64,000 nt of DNA from Prunella strophiata (lineage: Eukaryota > Chordata > Aves > Passeriformes > Prunellidae), in contig JAZBQD010000027.1 in assembly GCA_036583965.1 (NCBI GenBank), positions 9,773,187 to 9,837,186 of the forward strand, written 5' to 3'. The notes below the pieces were generated by a model that was not told where the DNA came from, ran no database searches, and saw only the letters and a program-made list of their open reading frames with translations. Below, one piece after another: positions 12,801-26,680 of the stretch (its first letter is position 1; each line of letters opens with the position of its first letter). The position numbers were made by a program, and so were the translations under genes.

Positions 12801-15800
12801 AGGAGAACTCTCATCTTGAAGAAGCAACGTTGGGGTTTGGTGGAAGGGGCTTGTGTCTGGGACTGGTGTGGGCTGGGTGGTTGGGGCCACATCACCTCCC
12901 CAAGCGGTGCAGAGCAAGGGTGAGAAGGATTCTCAGAGCTTGCCAGCCAGCAGGACCAGGGAGAGTTGGGTGTTTTAAGAGTGGATGCAGGTTGCTTGAG
13001 AAGGACTGAGACCACACAGTGGCTGGTGGTTTCACGTGTGTCTCTGGAGCAGAGGGGAATGATGAGATACATCACTTGCATGCCTCTGCTCTGGCTTGAT
13101 GTGGTCTCCCCAAGTGAATCAAAGCTTTTGCTTTGAAGGCAGAGGAGGGGGAAGGGACTGTCTTTGTTCTGCTTTTTGGAGAGTGCTGGAAATCCTTCAG
13201 ACCAGAAGACTACACCCTTCATTACCCTCTGGGTTATTTGCCCCATATTGGAAGTATGACTCTGTCATGTGAAGTATTTGATTATTTATACAGTTAATGT
13301 TTAACAGAGTTGGAGTATTAGAATTAAACAGGGGACGAGCTTCCAACTTTACATGGTTAAGGGCTAATAAAACTTCTCTGATCCAGTGTTTTCCTTTCAC
13401 CAGAGGGGATTTTTTTCATTAGCTTTGGAGTGTTAAAAAGAGATCTCCTGTATTTGAGGCAGATTGATCTGTTGGCTCCAGACAAAGAGAGTGTGCAAAG
13501 GTGTCAGCTTAACTATCCAGTTGGCACAGATACAGGAAGCCAAAAATTTCAAGGTGAGTTTAATTGGTATCTTCAGTGTGGTAGCTGGATGCAGCATCTG
13601 CCTTGGATACTGGGTGATATCTGTAACCCACCCTGGGTGTGGAGGAGCTGGGTGAACAGTGATCAATAGAGAGTAGCAGGAGGCTGGACTGCCCCACGCT
13701 GGTGTTGTTACTTGTGCCAGCCTCCACCAAGCTGTTTCATCTGTCTACTTGCTGCAGGACAGCTTGGAGATGTCAACTGGTGAGCCGTTCAGTAATCACT
13801 ATCTCCCAGGGGTGTTGAGTAGCATTTCCCAAGCATTTGGCTCGAGGACTGCAAAGGTGTGACCAGGACAGTCCCATCACTGCTGTGGTCCAGGGGTCAG
13901 TAGGAGAAGAGAACAGCAGTTGGGATTGGCTGAACTTCATGGAGTCTACAATGGTCAAAGGGGATTTGGTTTTAATTTCTTTTTAGTTTAGTTCACTCAG
14001 ATTTGTGGGTCTGGGGGTGTCTCACCCCAGCACGCTTCATACACATTGCCTGAATCCAGCAATGGCTCTTGGTGGCACAGAGCTCTTAAAGCTGTGGTTC
14101 TTACAGGAGTGTGGTTGGAGGTGATGAGGATGCTAATGTGAGGTTTCACACCTTCATTAAGGGGGAGACTGAGGAATAAGGGCTTCATGGCATCCCAGAG
14201 GTCCCAAGATTGTGCAACTGCCCCAGGGGCATCCTCAGTGCTGTTGCTTTGCATTGGTCACTTAAAAATCAAGTTGGTTTTTAGCAAACCACCTGGACTG
14301 AAGGCAACCATGACTGCAGACCTGCCACTTGTAATTTAGGTGTCCTGATCACGTGCTGTGAGTTTTCTTTCCCTTTTATCTCCTTGTACTCCTGTCTGCA
14401 CAAATGCTGGCTATACTGTGGATGTAATTTCCTTTGTGCTGGTGTAGTGATGCAGTTGATAACTTGTACTGGGCTGGAAACAGCCATTTTTAATTCTTCC
14501 CTTGTGACTGGAGAAACAAGGGGGGATGTATGAAAGCAAGGCTGTTGGAGCGGCTGTTGCATGGGTGGAAAATCCACAGATGATGTTTTGCCTTTGCAAA
14601 TGTACATTGTGAGCATGAAGGGAACTCTGCTCCTCATCATCCTTCCAACCATTTCTCCTCACTGTAGATGACGTAGGAAACTGTACTGAAGAGTTTTGTT
14701 CTTCCAGTTCCACCCACAAGCATCACCTGCTTGTTGACTGAATGGAGTGAGGCTGCTTTCAGCTCTCCTGGGAAATGTTGGTCTCTTCATCCATGCTGAG
14801 TTCATCTTCAGGTTTAACAGAGCAGTTTCTCTAAACAGGGAACTGAATTGATTGTCAAAGATTGCACCTCCTCTGCAAGATGTCAAGGTCATGATCTGTG
14901 AGAGCAGCCTGTAGACAGATGCACTCATCAGCTCAGATGCATGTAGCTTTTATTTTAAAATGCCTATTTTTATTAGCATTTCATCTGCTAGGTCCAAAAT
15001 TTGGTGCTTCCTCCCCTCAAAAATGACTGAGCCCTCAAGATAACATAGAAATCTGGGGTTTCCATCCTGCACAGAGTGAAAACTGGCTCCTGGGGGAAAC
15101 AGCAAGTGGAAAGTGTAATCTAGCATAGAAGTATTTATTTTTTAAAGACAAGTGGCAACCCCCTGCCCTTCTGCTGCCTTGTGTGCTCCTGGTCTGTTTC
15201 AGACTTTAATAAATTTCTTGTTTATCTTGAGGAAGCAAATTAATAAGTAATGGTGGTTGCTCTTCAGAGAGAGAGGCTGCTGAGGGTTGGAATAATTTTA
15301 ATTTGGTGTGTGTTTTGTTGAAGGACTGTTTGCTGTTGAGGTGAGTGCATCAATGCCAGAGCCTGAAAAGGCTGACCATTCCCTGTGCACACAAGTGGTG
15401 GGTGGGAAGTTTTGCAAGTAGGTCTCTGAGCAAGGGCTCAGGGAGAATGAAATTGGTCTTGCTGGGAACTTTGAGGCTCTCATCTCCTTTAACTCTGGGT
15501 AAATTTGAAACCCAGCACAACTGGACAGACACATCTTCCCTGTGTATCACTGGGCATTCCTAGTGTTGCTCCTCCAGATGAGCATCATCATTCAGTGTGT
15601 GGTGCCAGTCAGGTCTCAGCCCCCTGTAGATGCCAGAAACCCACAGCTGCTTCCTTCAGACACCCACCTGAGGTGATGCTGTGTTTGGTTTGGTGGTGAC
15701 CTTGGTCTAAGTGTTGTGCATACCCCTTCTGTGGGGATGTGGAGATGATGGTGGGGTCTGGCTGTGCATCAGGGTGATGTTAACTTCTCTGAGCAACTCT

Positions 15801-17189
15801 AGTTACTCAGAAGCCATAAACCATGACAAAAGCAGTTGTATCTGCTTAAAATGTTACAAGCTTTGGAAAGCAAACTGAGTTTAATTCCTATACCTTGGTG
15901 GTTTCAAGATCATGCTTACATCTTCTTGAAGTGCCTGTGATAACCAGGCTTCTCATGTGGCTCCACAGATTGGGGCTTTTCTACTGCAAATGGTTTGATA
16001 GTGGTTGTTCAGTGGTGTGTGCTGCAGGTTGGCATCCTGGCAGGAACTTTCATGGGCCCAGCAGAGGTTGAGGTGGCACCTCCTGGAGGAGAAAATGGCC
16101 TGTGTGTTATCTCCTGTCTGTTCCTCAGCTGCAAAACCTGAGTGTGAGGGTACTTAGTGCCTGACACACAAACTGGTGCAGCAAACTGTGGGAGTTGCTA
16201 AGCAGCTGTAGAAATGGGGTTAGCAGCATCCAGCATCAGGGCAGTATGGAATCCACCTGCACAGATATTTTTGCAGGTGTCATCTTAGTGAGGGCATCAT
16301 CAGCCCTGACCACTCTCATCAGAGCAATTTATTTTGCAGGGAAGCACCATATTTAGTCAGTGGCTGTGGTTCCTGGAAAGCCCAAGCATGGGAGTTTACC
16401 CAAAACCTTGCAGATACTACAAGCTGAGCCCTAGGAGGATGTCTGGGGGTAAGGCAGGGCTGGAGGTTTCCTTCCTGGAGAGACAGCAGTGGAGCATGGG
16501 CTCCTTGAATGCTTGTTCACCTACTTCCCAGCCACTGTTCCCTGGCCCTAGATTTGCTGCCAGACCCCCCTGCCTTGGTTTCCCAGACAGGGGAAGGGGG
16601 CTCTGCTTCTGCTCAGCATGGAGCAGGAAAAATAGCAGGGTGCAGCTCCTCAGGTGCACTCTGCCATCTGACCAGAAGAGAGACCACTCCAAGCCAGGAC
16701 ATGTCACTCACAGTGTGGGACTTACTCCTCTTTTTCCAGGCATGCCTATGGACCTGCTTTCAAGGGTTGGGAAGATTTCCCCACCATGTTTTCCCATCTC
16801 TTAAATGGCAGTAAAAAAATATGTAATACTTGGGTTATGTGATTGTTAGGGCGACTCCTAAAACCCTTTGCTGAGATTGTGGGTAAAACCACCTTCTCTC
16901 AAATTACTGGCTTCCCTTTTCAAAGGGAAGAGGGGAGTAAGTTCCTAGTTGCTCATCTGGTTTTGCTTTTTACTTCTATTTCTTTCCCATTATGCTGAGC
17001 TGACTGCATTTTTGGTTGCTTCCAGTTCCAAATTGTGATGAATGTGCTGATAACCCTTTGGATACATACTGTGTCTGCTACCAGGGAGCTGTGCCTGGCT
17101 TGTCCCATAGAGGATGGGGGCTAACCAGGAGCTTCAGGAGGCTGCAGAGGTGGAATTTCACCCACAGATAGTTATCTGAGATATTGCAG

Positions 17190-17220
17190 CCCTTTCCCTC
17201 TCCCTTTCCCTTTCCCTCTT
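17190..17220. repeat. Pyrimidine low-complexity tract (CCCTTT)n-like
   Basis: A run made only of C and T with a degenerate CCCTTT/CCCTCT period lies in intron 1. It is a simple repeat with no other sign of function. Confidence 0.6.
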
Positions 17221-19326
17221 TGTAAGAGAACTTAATTACTGAAATAGATCTACGTTTAGAGGAGCTGGAGACCCTCCATCCACTGCCAAAGGGGTCTCAT
17301 GTCACATAATGGAAGAAAACCACCAGCTAAATGTTTCACATCACACTTTTCCCTTTTCCCTTCAATCCTTTGTATTTTAGCATTAACTTCACAATATAGT
17401 TTTCCTTTTGTTTTAATTGTGTTGAATTCTAGGGAGAAGGAAAGGATCGTTCCTTTGTTTTTCTTTCTACTGTAGCCCCAGCCATCCCGATGACAGATCT
17501 TGTCATTACATGGTGTCATTTTAGATGTTTGCACTGCATCAAAAGCAAACGGAGGAGCCTGCAGTCTAGGCTGTGGGTTGAATAACAATGTTTTTCCAGG
17601 GGAAGAAAAAAAAAAATCTGTGAAGTTTTTAATGAGAAACATGAGTTTCTCAGAGGCAGCCTGTACACTGCTCCCAACCCAGCAAGAGTGATGGCTCCTA
17701 TTTCCCTGGATATCAGCTTTTGTGGCCCTTTGTGTTTCTGAAGGCTGTGAAGCTGTGGAGTCATCTTGGACTTGAAAAGCAGGAGGGCTCCTGTTTTCCT
17801 GTGCATGGTGGCTCTTCCAGGACAGCTTTCCAGTTGCATGCTCCTTGCTAAAGCAGAGGTTGGTGATGTGTGGCTGGGAGATGCTGGGGACAATGTGTGT
17901 CCAGAAGGAGAAAGGGTAGTACTGAGGGGCTTAAAATCACTGCATGGGAGTCTGCTTTTCCTGAAATGCCTGCATGCTAAAGATGAAAATTGCTGATGCA
18001 GGAGAGCAGAGCATCTTTGTCAGGCATCTGTCTCCCAACCACATTCCTTTCAAGTGAGGAGGGCTGCTGGGGAAGTCTCTGCTCTGCAGACCTCCCGCTG
18101 CCTTCCTGACTTCTCAGAAAGGTCATGTGAAGACTAATGTGATCAAAAGGGTTTTTAAAGTGTTATTTAAAGCGTGTTGACTGTTCTGCAGAGGGCTTTG
18201 GTCCTGCAGAATCGGGAAATTTGACTGCTCGTCAGCCATGACCCAGAACTTCGCTGCGGGGTCTCACCAGAGAGGACACACTGGCAACTGAGGGCTTTTA
18301 TGTGGTTGCCTCGCTTGGGTTGGTCTTATCCCTCTTTGATTTTCCTTACAGTGCATGAGCACACTGCTTTGCTGTTGCCCTCTGAAGTGTGTTGAGGTTC
18401 ATGCGTGGTGGTGTTTGTACCAGGGAGCCGTTTGTGGGGGTTGTGGAAATGGTTGTGCCCAGGAAATGGCTCTGGGCTCCATGGAGCTGACTCTGAGTAG
18501 TGTTGGATGTGATGCATAGTTTGCTGGAACTGGAGGATACCCAAAAAAATGCTGGTCCATGTGGAAGAGGCACAAAACATCCACCAGCAGGTTGAGTTGG
18601 GCTTGGATGCTGCCACAGCACATGCTGATGCTCTGCAAGGGCTCTCCACTGTCAGAGTTGGTGCTTCTCAAATACCCTCAACACACTTTACTTGCATGAT
18701 GGATAAAAGCTGTGCCACCCTCCAGATGTTACACCTTGTGATGCAAAGTCCTCCAGCCTCTTGCTGGATGGTTCCTCTTGCTTTGCAACTTACAAATTGA
18801 AAGGAAGCTGGAAAAAACATTTATTTCCACATGAAATCAAAGTCTGTGCCTTTCCTTCACCTCAGTTTTTGCTGGATGTTGAAATAAAGCAGTCAGTCTT
18901 CCCAAACTTGATACCAACTCTCACTTCCTGCTTCTGGGATGGCTCTGGTCAAGGCTCTCACCATGGGATGGTGACCAGCCCAGCCACTGATGTTCCAGCA
19001 GGTATTTGGATGACTCCCTGTCCTGGAATTGAGGTCCCTTTCTTCAGAAATCTACTCACAGAGTTTCCAAAAATTATTCTGGAATAAAATGTCAACAGAG
19101 GAGGCTGATCTGGAATAGCAATTGCTGAATAATTTATTCTGCAATGAGCAGATAATTTCCCTATATGGAGCAGCCCAAATAAGCTCCAAAATTTAAGCTT
19201 TATTGCTTTGGGGGCCAGAGAGGGGAGGAAACAGCTAAGTTTTTGTGAAGTTACTGAAGTGAGCTAAGCTGTTTAAGTATAATATTTCTGCAATATAAAG
19301 TGTGTGTCTGTGGTCTCCTTAGTGAA

Positions 19327-19352
19327 ATTATATATATATATGTGTAAAAGCG

Positions 19353-19383
<31 letters not shown>
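19327..19383. repeat. (TA)n stretch followed by a 31-base poly(A) run
   Basis: A short TA dinucleotide repeat (about 19328-19341) is followed, after a few bases, by an uninterrupted A run at 19353-19383. A long A run can be the tail of a retrocopy. The preceding few hundred bases, however, show no coding similarity and no AATAAA just before the run, so it is kept as a simple repeat. Confidence 0.7.
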
Positions 19384-19385
<2 letters not shown>

Positions 19386-22300
19386 TGGGTTTATTCTAAA
19401 TAAGGGCTGTAAAAGTCAGCAGGAGAGGGGAGTCATTTTGGTGCCTTCTCCTGGGGTCTGTGCTCATCTCCTGAATGGGGAGTTGAGAGCGGAAATGGCA
19501 AAATGGTGTCACCTTAGAGTTTTTTCCACTTTGGGGAGGCAGTTTTAATGCAAAGTCATTTTCTGTGCTTAGAAGTGAGGTTCTCGGAAGGAAGTTAATT
19601 GACCTTTTCAACAAATTTGTTACTGAGACCATTACCAGAAATGCTGTTGAAATGCTTTGTAAATACAGTGTTCATTTAACAACACTGCCAGTGACTTAGA
19701 AAGTCAGACTTTATGCTCTCTTAAAAATGAAAGAGCTATTCTTAGTGGAAAAAGTGTCTTTTTGGGGAAGAATTTGGAGCAGATTTTCATATTGAATCTA
19801 GGCTGCCTCATTCCCTCGGAAGGTGTCTGAGGGCCAGGAAAATCATAACTAATAACTTCCCTATAAATTGTAGAGCTGCTATTTTAAGGTCTGGTGTCTC
19901 AGGGAGGATCAGGGTGGTGTCCTGCTTCCCTCCATTGCTGTGTGATGCCCTGGTTTGATTCTGGTCCTTGTTAAGCTAGTCCTGCCCTATACAAAACCAA
20001 AATGTGGGAAGAAAACTAGTCAGGAGCTTCTCAGGCATGGTTTTGCTTTTGTTTTTCGATATTGGTAAATTGAATTTGTGTTTTGATTTGAAGATGGCTC
20101 ACTCCTGAGGCAGCTTTAAATGGTAAAATATGCATTGAATGCAATTTATCTTTGCATGTTTGGAGACAAAATCCAAAGCTTCTCCCCAGCCTCAGACTAA
20201 GTCCTGGAAAAGCGGCCAATTCAGGAGGGAGGTTGTGTCTCAGAAAAGCAGGTCAGCAAGGCGAGCAGATACCTCGAGAGAAAAGGATGTCCATGGCTCT
20301 GGATCAACTTCTTCCAGAGGCAGAGGGCACTCAGGAAGGAGCCCTTAAGCCAGGAGCAAGGGGTTGAGAGCTCTGGCACAGGAAGCACTTTGCTTTAAGG
20401 GTTGGGATTATGTTTTTGTGGTGCTAAGAGCTCTGTGAATCACCACATAAAAAAGGCGATGAAGGGAAGAGCACTGCTCGGTTTGCTTTTGACTGTGATG
20501 AAGTTCAGTGATCCCATCATGGTGACGCTTGCATGAAGGGATAAGTTCCTAATTAAAACCCTTTTATGTGCTGGAAGCCAGCTTCTCAGCTGTTGGAAAT
20601 CTGGGTGGCTTCATTGAAGTCAGGAGATGACCCCATCTGAGTCTCGTGTGTGAGATTTGGCATCTCCCATCAGTTTCCTTAGGCAGCCGAGGTGGTGACA
20701 GCACGGGGCTGGGTTTGCTTTGTGGCAGCTCCAACTGATGGCACGCATGAGCCCGGAAGCTGCAGCAAAAGTGAATTTCCTCCCTGTGGATATTTTCTTT
20801 CATGCTTGAAAACAACCCTGCATCTGTTGAGCAAACACCTGAGCTGTAACAAGGAACCATGTTGCTCCTTGTTCAGATATAGCCACTTGTAAGCACAGGG
20901 AGAAGAGGAGAGGGCTGGATGCTTTGGGGATGGTCACAGAAATGTGTTATTTTTTCTCCCTTGACCGTAAGGATGCTGCATTCACTTCTTCTGCTTAAAA
21001 ATGTACTGCACATCTTCATCTTTGTCACATTTCTGATTTTTGTAAGAAAAGTCTTTATATTCAACATGCCTATAAGTTATACACTGTAGCAGTAAAGAGC
21101 AGAGACTTGACAGCATTTTGCCACTAGTTATTGCCTGGACAGCACATGTTAACCAAGATGCGGTGAACTCATCCTCTTCATTCTCTCTTCAAGCCATTTC
21201 TGTTACTTCAGAACCATAATTTAGATTGGTTGTATCTGACCTGCTAGCAGAGGAATTCAGCTTGCAAGGCTATATCTTAACAGAGGAAATCAGTCCAACC
21301 TTTAAAACTGATGGTATTTTTTCTTTTTTGCCCAAACCGTATGTCTTCAGAGCGAGGGTTGCACATCTGGGTAGAATAAAAACCCATTTGTGGGCAGGTG
21401 TTGGAAGATAGTGGAAGGTGATGCTGGAAAGGATGGTCTTGGCTTTGGGGCTGGCAACAAACACCCAAAAAACCTGGTTCTTAAGAATTGTATGGGCAAC
21501 AAAGAGCACTCCAGGCTGGGAAGAAAATGGAGAACATTTTCTAATACTTTTGGGTAAAATCACAGATTAGGACTGGTTGTCTGGAGCATGGCCCTGGGCC
21601 AGCCAAGCCCCTGAGCTGGGTAGGGGGAGGGGAAAAACCTCCATTTCAGGCTCCTAGATAAACAAACACCAGAAATCTCGTAAGGGTAATAATGGAAATC
21701 ACTGAGAAATTGAGTTAATACAAGGGCATCTGTGTAAGTGAATGCTCGGGACAGGGAAACGGCTTTGTCCTTTAACTCTAGTAATGCTGGAGCAGATGGG
21801 AAGCGCGGTGTGCTTCACGCATTAGCTGGCTCGGATAAAGAGCAAGGCAGAGGCCGGTCCTCTTGGCTGATTAGAGGTTAACAGGGATAGAAACCAGCGG
21901 ATTGACTCTTCATTTGCAGGAGGTGTTGTGGGATCAGAGCAGATGGCAGAGAGAGCGTCCCTCCAGCTTACTCAGCTGCTCAGAGGAGCTTAGGGCTCCC
22001 TCCAGCACAAACAGCCCCATTCCATCTCCTCTGTTTACAGCCACAGCTCTTGCTTCTTCCCTGGCCTACCTGGAGAGGTGCTAGAAGAGTATTTCTCCCT
22101 AACCTGTGGTAGTTGGTGCCCGAGGCCATTGGTGTGTGTGGGGACCCTTGCAGACATGGTGCATACTCTCCAACTCATCCACATCCCTTTGTTTCGGCTC
22201 CTCCTGCGGCAGCTCAGCTGCGGGCATGGCTCCTTCCTGGGGTGATATTAATGGTCTTTGTTAGCTCTGTGAAAGTGGAGGTGCTTTTCCAGGCTGATAA

Positions 22301-22639
22301 TGACTGGGCAAGGACAGGAGCATGGTGGGGAAAGGGAGGAAGGCTGCAGGGGGAAATCCTTTAGCAGCAGAAGCGTGGCTGTGTTTTGCTGGGGTGGCAT
22401 CCTCCTGGCCAGCCATCGCCTGCCTCCTTCATCCCTGCCAAAGTCTGTCTCAACAGCAGCACCTTTGCCTTCGGTCACAAAACAGAATAGCTTTGGAGAG
22501 GAGGGAGGATGGAAACTCATAGCAGCTCTGCTCATTGACTCGCTGGAAGCTTGGATTCCCTATTTTGCAAGGGAGAAATGGCAATTGATTCAGCCTTACC
22601 CTCTTTCTTTCTGTCTGCCAGTGCTCTGAAAAGGCACAT

Positions 22640-23340
22640 TTTATCTGTGTGTGACAACACCTGCCTAGGGTGCCTCTCATTGAGCCGCTGAATCAAAAGA
22701 GCAACAAGAAAAGTGGGTTTAATTGCACACATCTTCAGCAGAGTCTTTCTTGCACTGGCAGCACAAAAGGCCAGCCCTGTGCTGGTTGAATGGAGCCCGG
22801 GAGGGCTGGGGCACGCCGTACTCTCGTTACTATCGGAGGCAGATGATTCACTTTGCTGGAGCATTGTCATGTGCAAATGAGTTCATGAGCCCATCTCCTT
22901 TCCAACTGCAAGGTCAGGGACTGAGCAATTGTCAGCATCAGCCGGCTGGAGGAATTGATCTAGGAGCTGGAAAGCTTCGGGAGATTTTAGTAACCTCCGC
23001 TTCCCACTGCCCGAGTACACCGACACCTTCCTCCCGTGGGTGTTGTCTACATTACAAATATTGACCAATTTTGAGTTCATGTTTAGAAAGCTGCTGTTTC
23101 GAGGCATGGAAATGTGACTGAGAATGGCTTATAAATAACACTCGGGTGCGGCAATTATTATTCATTGCTAGTTATGGCTTTCACACACTGGAAAAACAAA
23201 TGGTTTTTCCACTAGGAGCTGGAGCTGCAGTCCGCTTAATCACTAAAGAGCTTGGAATCACTTTAGTTTAAAATAACTTTCCGCTGTGGTTTGGAAATTT
23301 TAAAAAAACATATTTGGGTCACGTTAACCTAGTGTATACA
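22640..23340. promoter_or_regulatory. Candidate intronic regulatory block in ZSWIM5 intron 1
   Basis: Seen: alternating AT-rich homeodomain-like cores, for example near 23150-23180 where aattatt and ctagttatgg occur, and scattered CpGs (22808-22832, 22972-23040, 23142-23152) that are rare in the surrounding intron. Inference: retained CpGs next to AT-rich cores often mark conserved enhancers. No alignment is available, so this is only a candidate. Confidence 0.2.
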
Positions 23341-26300
23341 ACTTGCACTGAGAATTTCAGTTTACCTCGTGTACATCTGCTGAGCCCCATAAATATCTGT
23401 CTATTCCTTCCCGTTTGGTTTCACAGAGCTCCTGCCTGCCTGAAGACAGAGCTCCCCAAACACAGATTTGGAGTGGGGTTAGTCTGGCTAGAGGTGGAGA
23501 ATTCTGGGAGCTGAGCACAGAGTACAAGAGCAGTGAGCAGCCAAGCTGCTGTCTGCCACAGCCACCCCTCTCTGGCTATGATGCAAGGGGATGTGGCTGG
23601 TGCCTTCAGGAAGCTGCGTGGATGGACTTTCCATCACGTGGCTCCTAACAGAGGCTGCCCAAAATATTACCCTCAGGTGCTAGGAGATTACTTGAGGTTT
23701 TGACAGCTAGGTGTGGTTGTAAGTTCTTTATGTACACGGTCTAGCCACATCCCACCAGTGGTCCTTGCTCAGGGCATGGATGTGGGGCACATTTCCCTCT
23801 ACTGAGCCATTCCTTGCCCTCTTCAAGGTTTCCACAAAGACAGAGAAAAGCCTGTGGAGGAGACAGAAGAACTGCAGTGCCATGAAGAAGTGTTCCCCAC
23901 CTTACCTGTGTGTTACTGGCCACCATCCTCTCACACAGCAGTGCCAGTGCAGCATCCTCAGGGTTAGGTCCTGCAGGTGGCTGCAGCTCTGTGGTGCTTT
24001 CCACCCCTGCAGGACTGTGCCACTCCTGGGAAGGAAGAGCTCATTTTTTCCGAATGGCACAACTTAGCAAATGACAACTGTGACTTCAGTCTGGGCTGCA
24101 GTGTGAAATCTGAGGGATGGCTGTGAGCAGCAACTGCCAGAGGGAGCAGAGCTGAGCACTCGGGTTCCCAGCTAGTGTGGTAGGTGTGGAGGAGTCCTGC
24201 TCTCTCTTGCAGGTGCCACAGTTATGAAAAGGGAAGGGGCTATGCCTGCATTTTGCTTGGTTTTGGGGTTTAAATTTCCATCTGCCTGTCTCCAGACTCC
24301 AGGTATTTCAATGTAACCAGCCTAAATGTTTGCTTTATCTTCAATGACTTGCTGAAGGGCACAAAGCAAGGGGGTCTTTGCAGCTGGCCTCATGGTAGGT
24401 TGGGGCTGCAGGACAGGTTAGTGGTTTCTCCTGATGGTTGGCATGAGGATGTCTGGGTTAAAGATGTCCCATTGAAAGACTCTCTGCTCTTACAGAACTG
24501 GAAGAGTTTGCACAACTCCTTTTGGTCAAGTAGGTTTAGAAATCAAAGAATTCACCATCTTGGTTAAAGATGCTTCTATTGAGGTGTTAATACTGTTGTC
24601 CTAATAGCAAAGTCTCCTGCACTGGGATCCCTGCTAAAGGCTTGATACTTTGCAGCTGTTTGAGTGCCCAGGTTTTCTGATTTTCTTTTTTGTGGATCCA
24701 TTCCCCTCCCAGCCTGCAGGGTTTATCAGCTCTGAAGAGGAGAGTGCTGCCCAGCTGACAAGTTTGTAAGTCCCACCAATGTGGAACTCACAAACTCCTG
24801 GAAAACAGTTCTAGGATCTGTTTTAATTTAAATCAGAGGTGCAATGTCCCGTGACAGTAAAACAAGGAAGGTTCTTGGTCCAGTGTTTTGTCCCCATTTG
24901 ATGGTTTGGATGGCTGGGATTAGAAAGAGATGAGCTCATCATGCCCTGTCTGCCCATGAACATTCATGGCACCTTTCTGTGCTTTTTCTGGGGCAGTTAT
25001 GAACACTCAGCTCCTTTTACAGCCTCGATCAAAGAGACATCCACTGGGAAGCTTCTGTGGTAGAAGTAGGAGTTCTGGGGCAGGGAAAAGGTAATGTTGT
25101 TCCTCGAGACAAAGCTAGACTCTGGAGGGGCATAATGAGTCTGTAGTTACAAAAATGGTATTTAATTATTTCTTTTCCATGGTTTTCAAGCCTTGGCACT
25201 GTCACTTTGCTGGCAGCAAATCAAACACCAAGTTAGCTTATGTTAAGAACAGAAGATGAAGTCCTAGATAAGCACTGGGCTGTAGGAATGTCTTAAATTG
25301 AATGTACAGGAAGGACACTGAGGAGAGTATGTCTTTGCTCTCAGTGCTATCCAGACCCTATGTCAGTGATCAGGGCTGTGTTTCTACCCAATGAAGTGCT
25401 GGTATCACAGCTCCTAGGATGTTTATTTCTTCTAGAATGTAGGATGAACAGAGAGGAGGGTACAGTGACAGCTGTACTTTTCCAGGGTTACCTATAGATT
25501 TTTGGTGATGGCATCACTGTTCTGTGTGGAACAGGAGTGTGTGTGCTTTGATGGACAATGAAGTAACCACACCAAAACCTACCTTTTAGCCACCACTCTT
25601 CTCTGGGACTGTGATACTCATCACTGCTGAGCTCATGTGCTCAGCAGCCATGGATGCTGAGGTGCAGACTTGGCTGCAATGTGGTAGCTGCAGTCTGACC
25701 TCACATTAATGTAAATATTCACAAATAATGCCTCTGTTCCTGCCAGCTCATCTCTCTTCCACCCCCCATGTTTAATTTCTGACTCAACTTTTGATAAATG
25801 TTTTGTAGAGTTTCTAGTTTATCGTACAGACCTGCTGTCACCACAGCTAAAATCTAAACCAACACTTGACTTGGGGCTGGAGTGCCAGATGAACTTGGCA
25901 GTTGTTGACATAATGAATGGTCCTGTCGATGTGCTGACCAGATCTGAATTGTGAGGACCAGCTCTTGGAGCAGATGGGAGAGCACGGCTTTTGGGATGCC
26001 TGAGAATATCCTGAGAAATATCTGGACAAATATTCTGTCTTGAGAGGCTGGATCACACCACAGTTGATGTATTTTCAGACTTATACCTGTCTGAAACAGA
26101 TAATTTGGTTAAATGAGTTCCTCCAGCCTTACACCAGTTAGCCCCAAGTGGGGTCTGGCTCACAGTCCTGTTAAAGTAAGCATTTCAAGGCAGTGTTTAT
26201 GGCCAGTAATTTGTCCTAGAGTGTTTTATATATGTGTGTTCGGGCATACATATGAGGATATACGTACATACTTGCTCAGGAACGCGGTTTCCAGTCCCTT

Positions 26301-26439
26301 TAACTTGTTCAAAAAGTAAACTGGGGAGAAACTGGCAGTGAGTCGGAGCCGCCTGCCAAGCATTGCAAACCAGAGAAGTGGTAAAACATAAACACTTTGG
26401 AGTTTATCCTCTGGATTTATATAGTTTGGCTGCCAGGGG

Positions 26440-26680
26440 ACGGGCTTGTGTGGAAGGGGAGGCTCGTCAGCCCCTGGCCGTGCTGCTCCCGCGGCGCCGA
26501 GCCCAGCACCTCCAGAGCCACGCTGCTCCTGCTCCCGCAGCCTGTGACAGGGAGGGGAGGGAAGTGCAGGGCTGTCCATCCCTCCCCTCCTGCTCTGCTG
26601 GCCACATGGGGTGGCTTTTGGGTGATGGCAGCAGAGCAGGTCTGCTTTTCCCCCGCCCCGGCACTAAAGTAAAAGCAGAC
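26440..26680. promoter_or_regulatory. Small CpG-rich patch in intron 1, 1.4 kb before exon 2
   Basis: About ten CpGs fall within roughly 240 bp, including a GCGGCGCC core near 26490, in an intron that otherwise carries few. It lies upstream of the first ZSWIM5 exon in this window and could be an internal promoter, an alternative first exon or an enhancer. No frame here splices obviously into exon 2, and no conserved protein sequence is recognised. Confidence 0.25.

Noticed and set aside
18900..19383. Processed pseudogene ending in the poly(A) run at 19353
   Set aside because: The upstream bases show no coding remnant and no AATAAA at the right distance; a TA/A simple repeat explains it.
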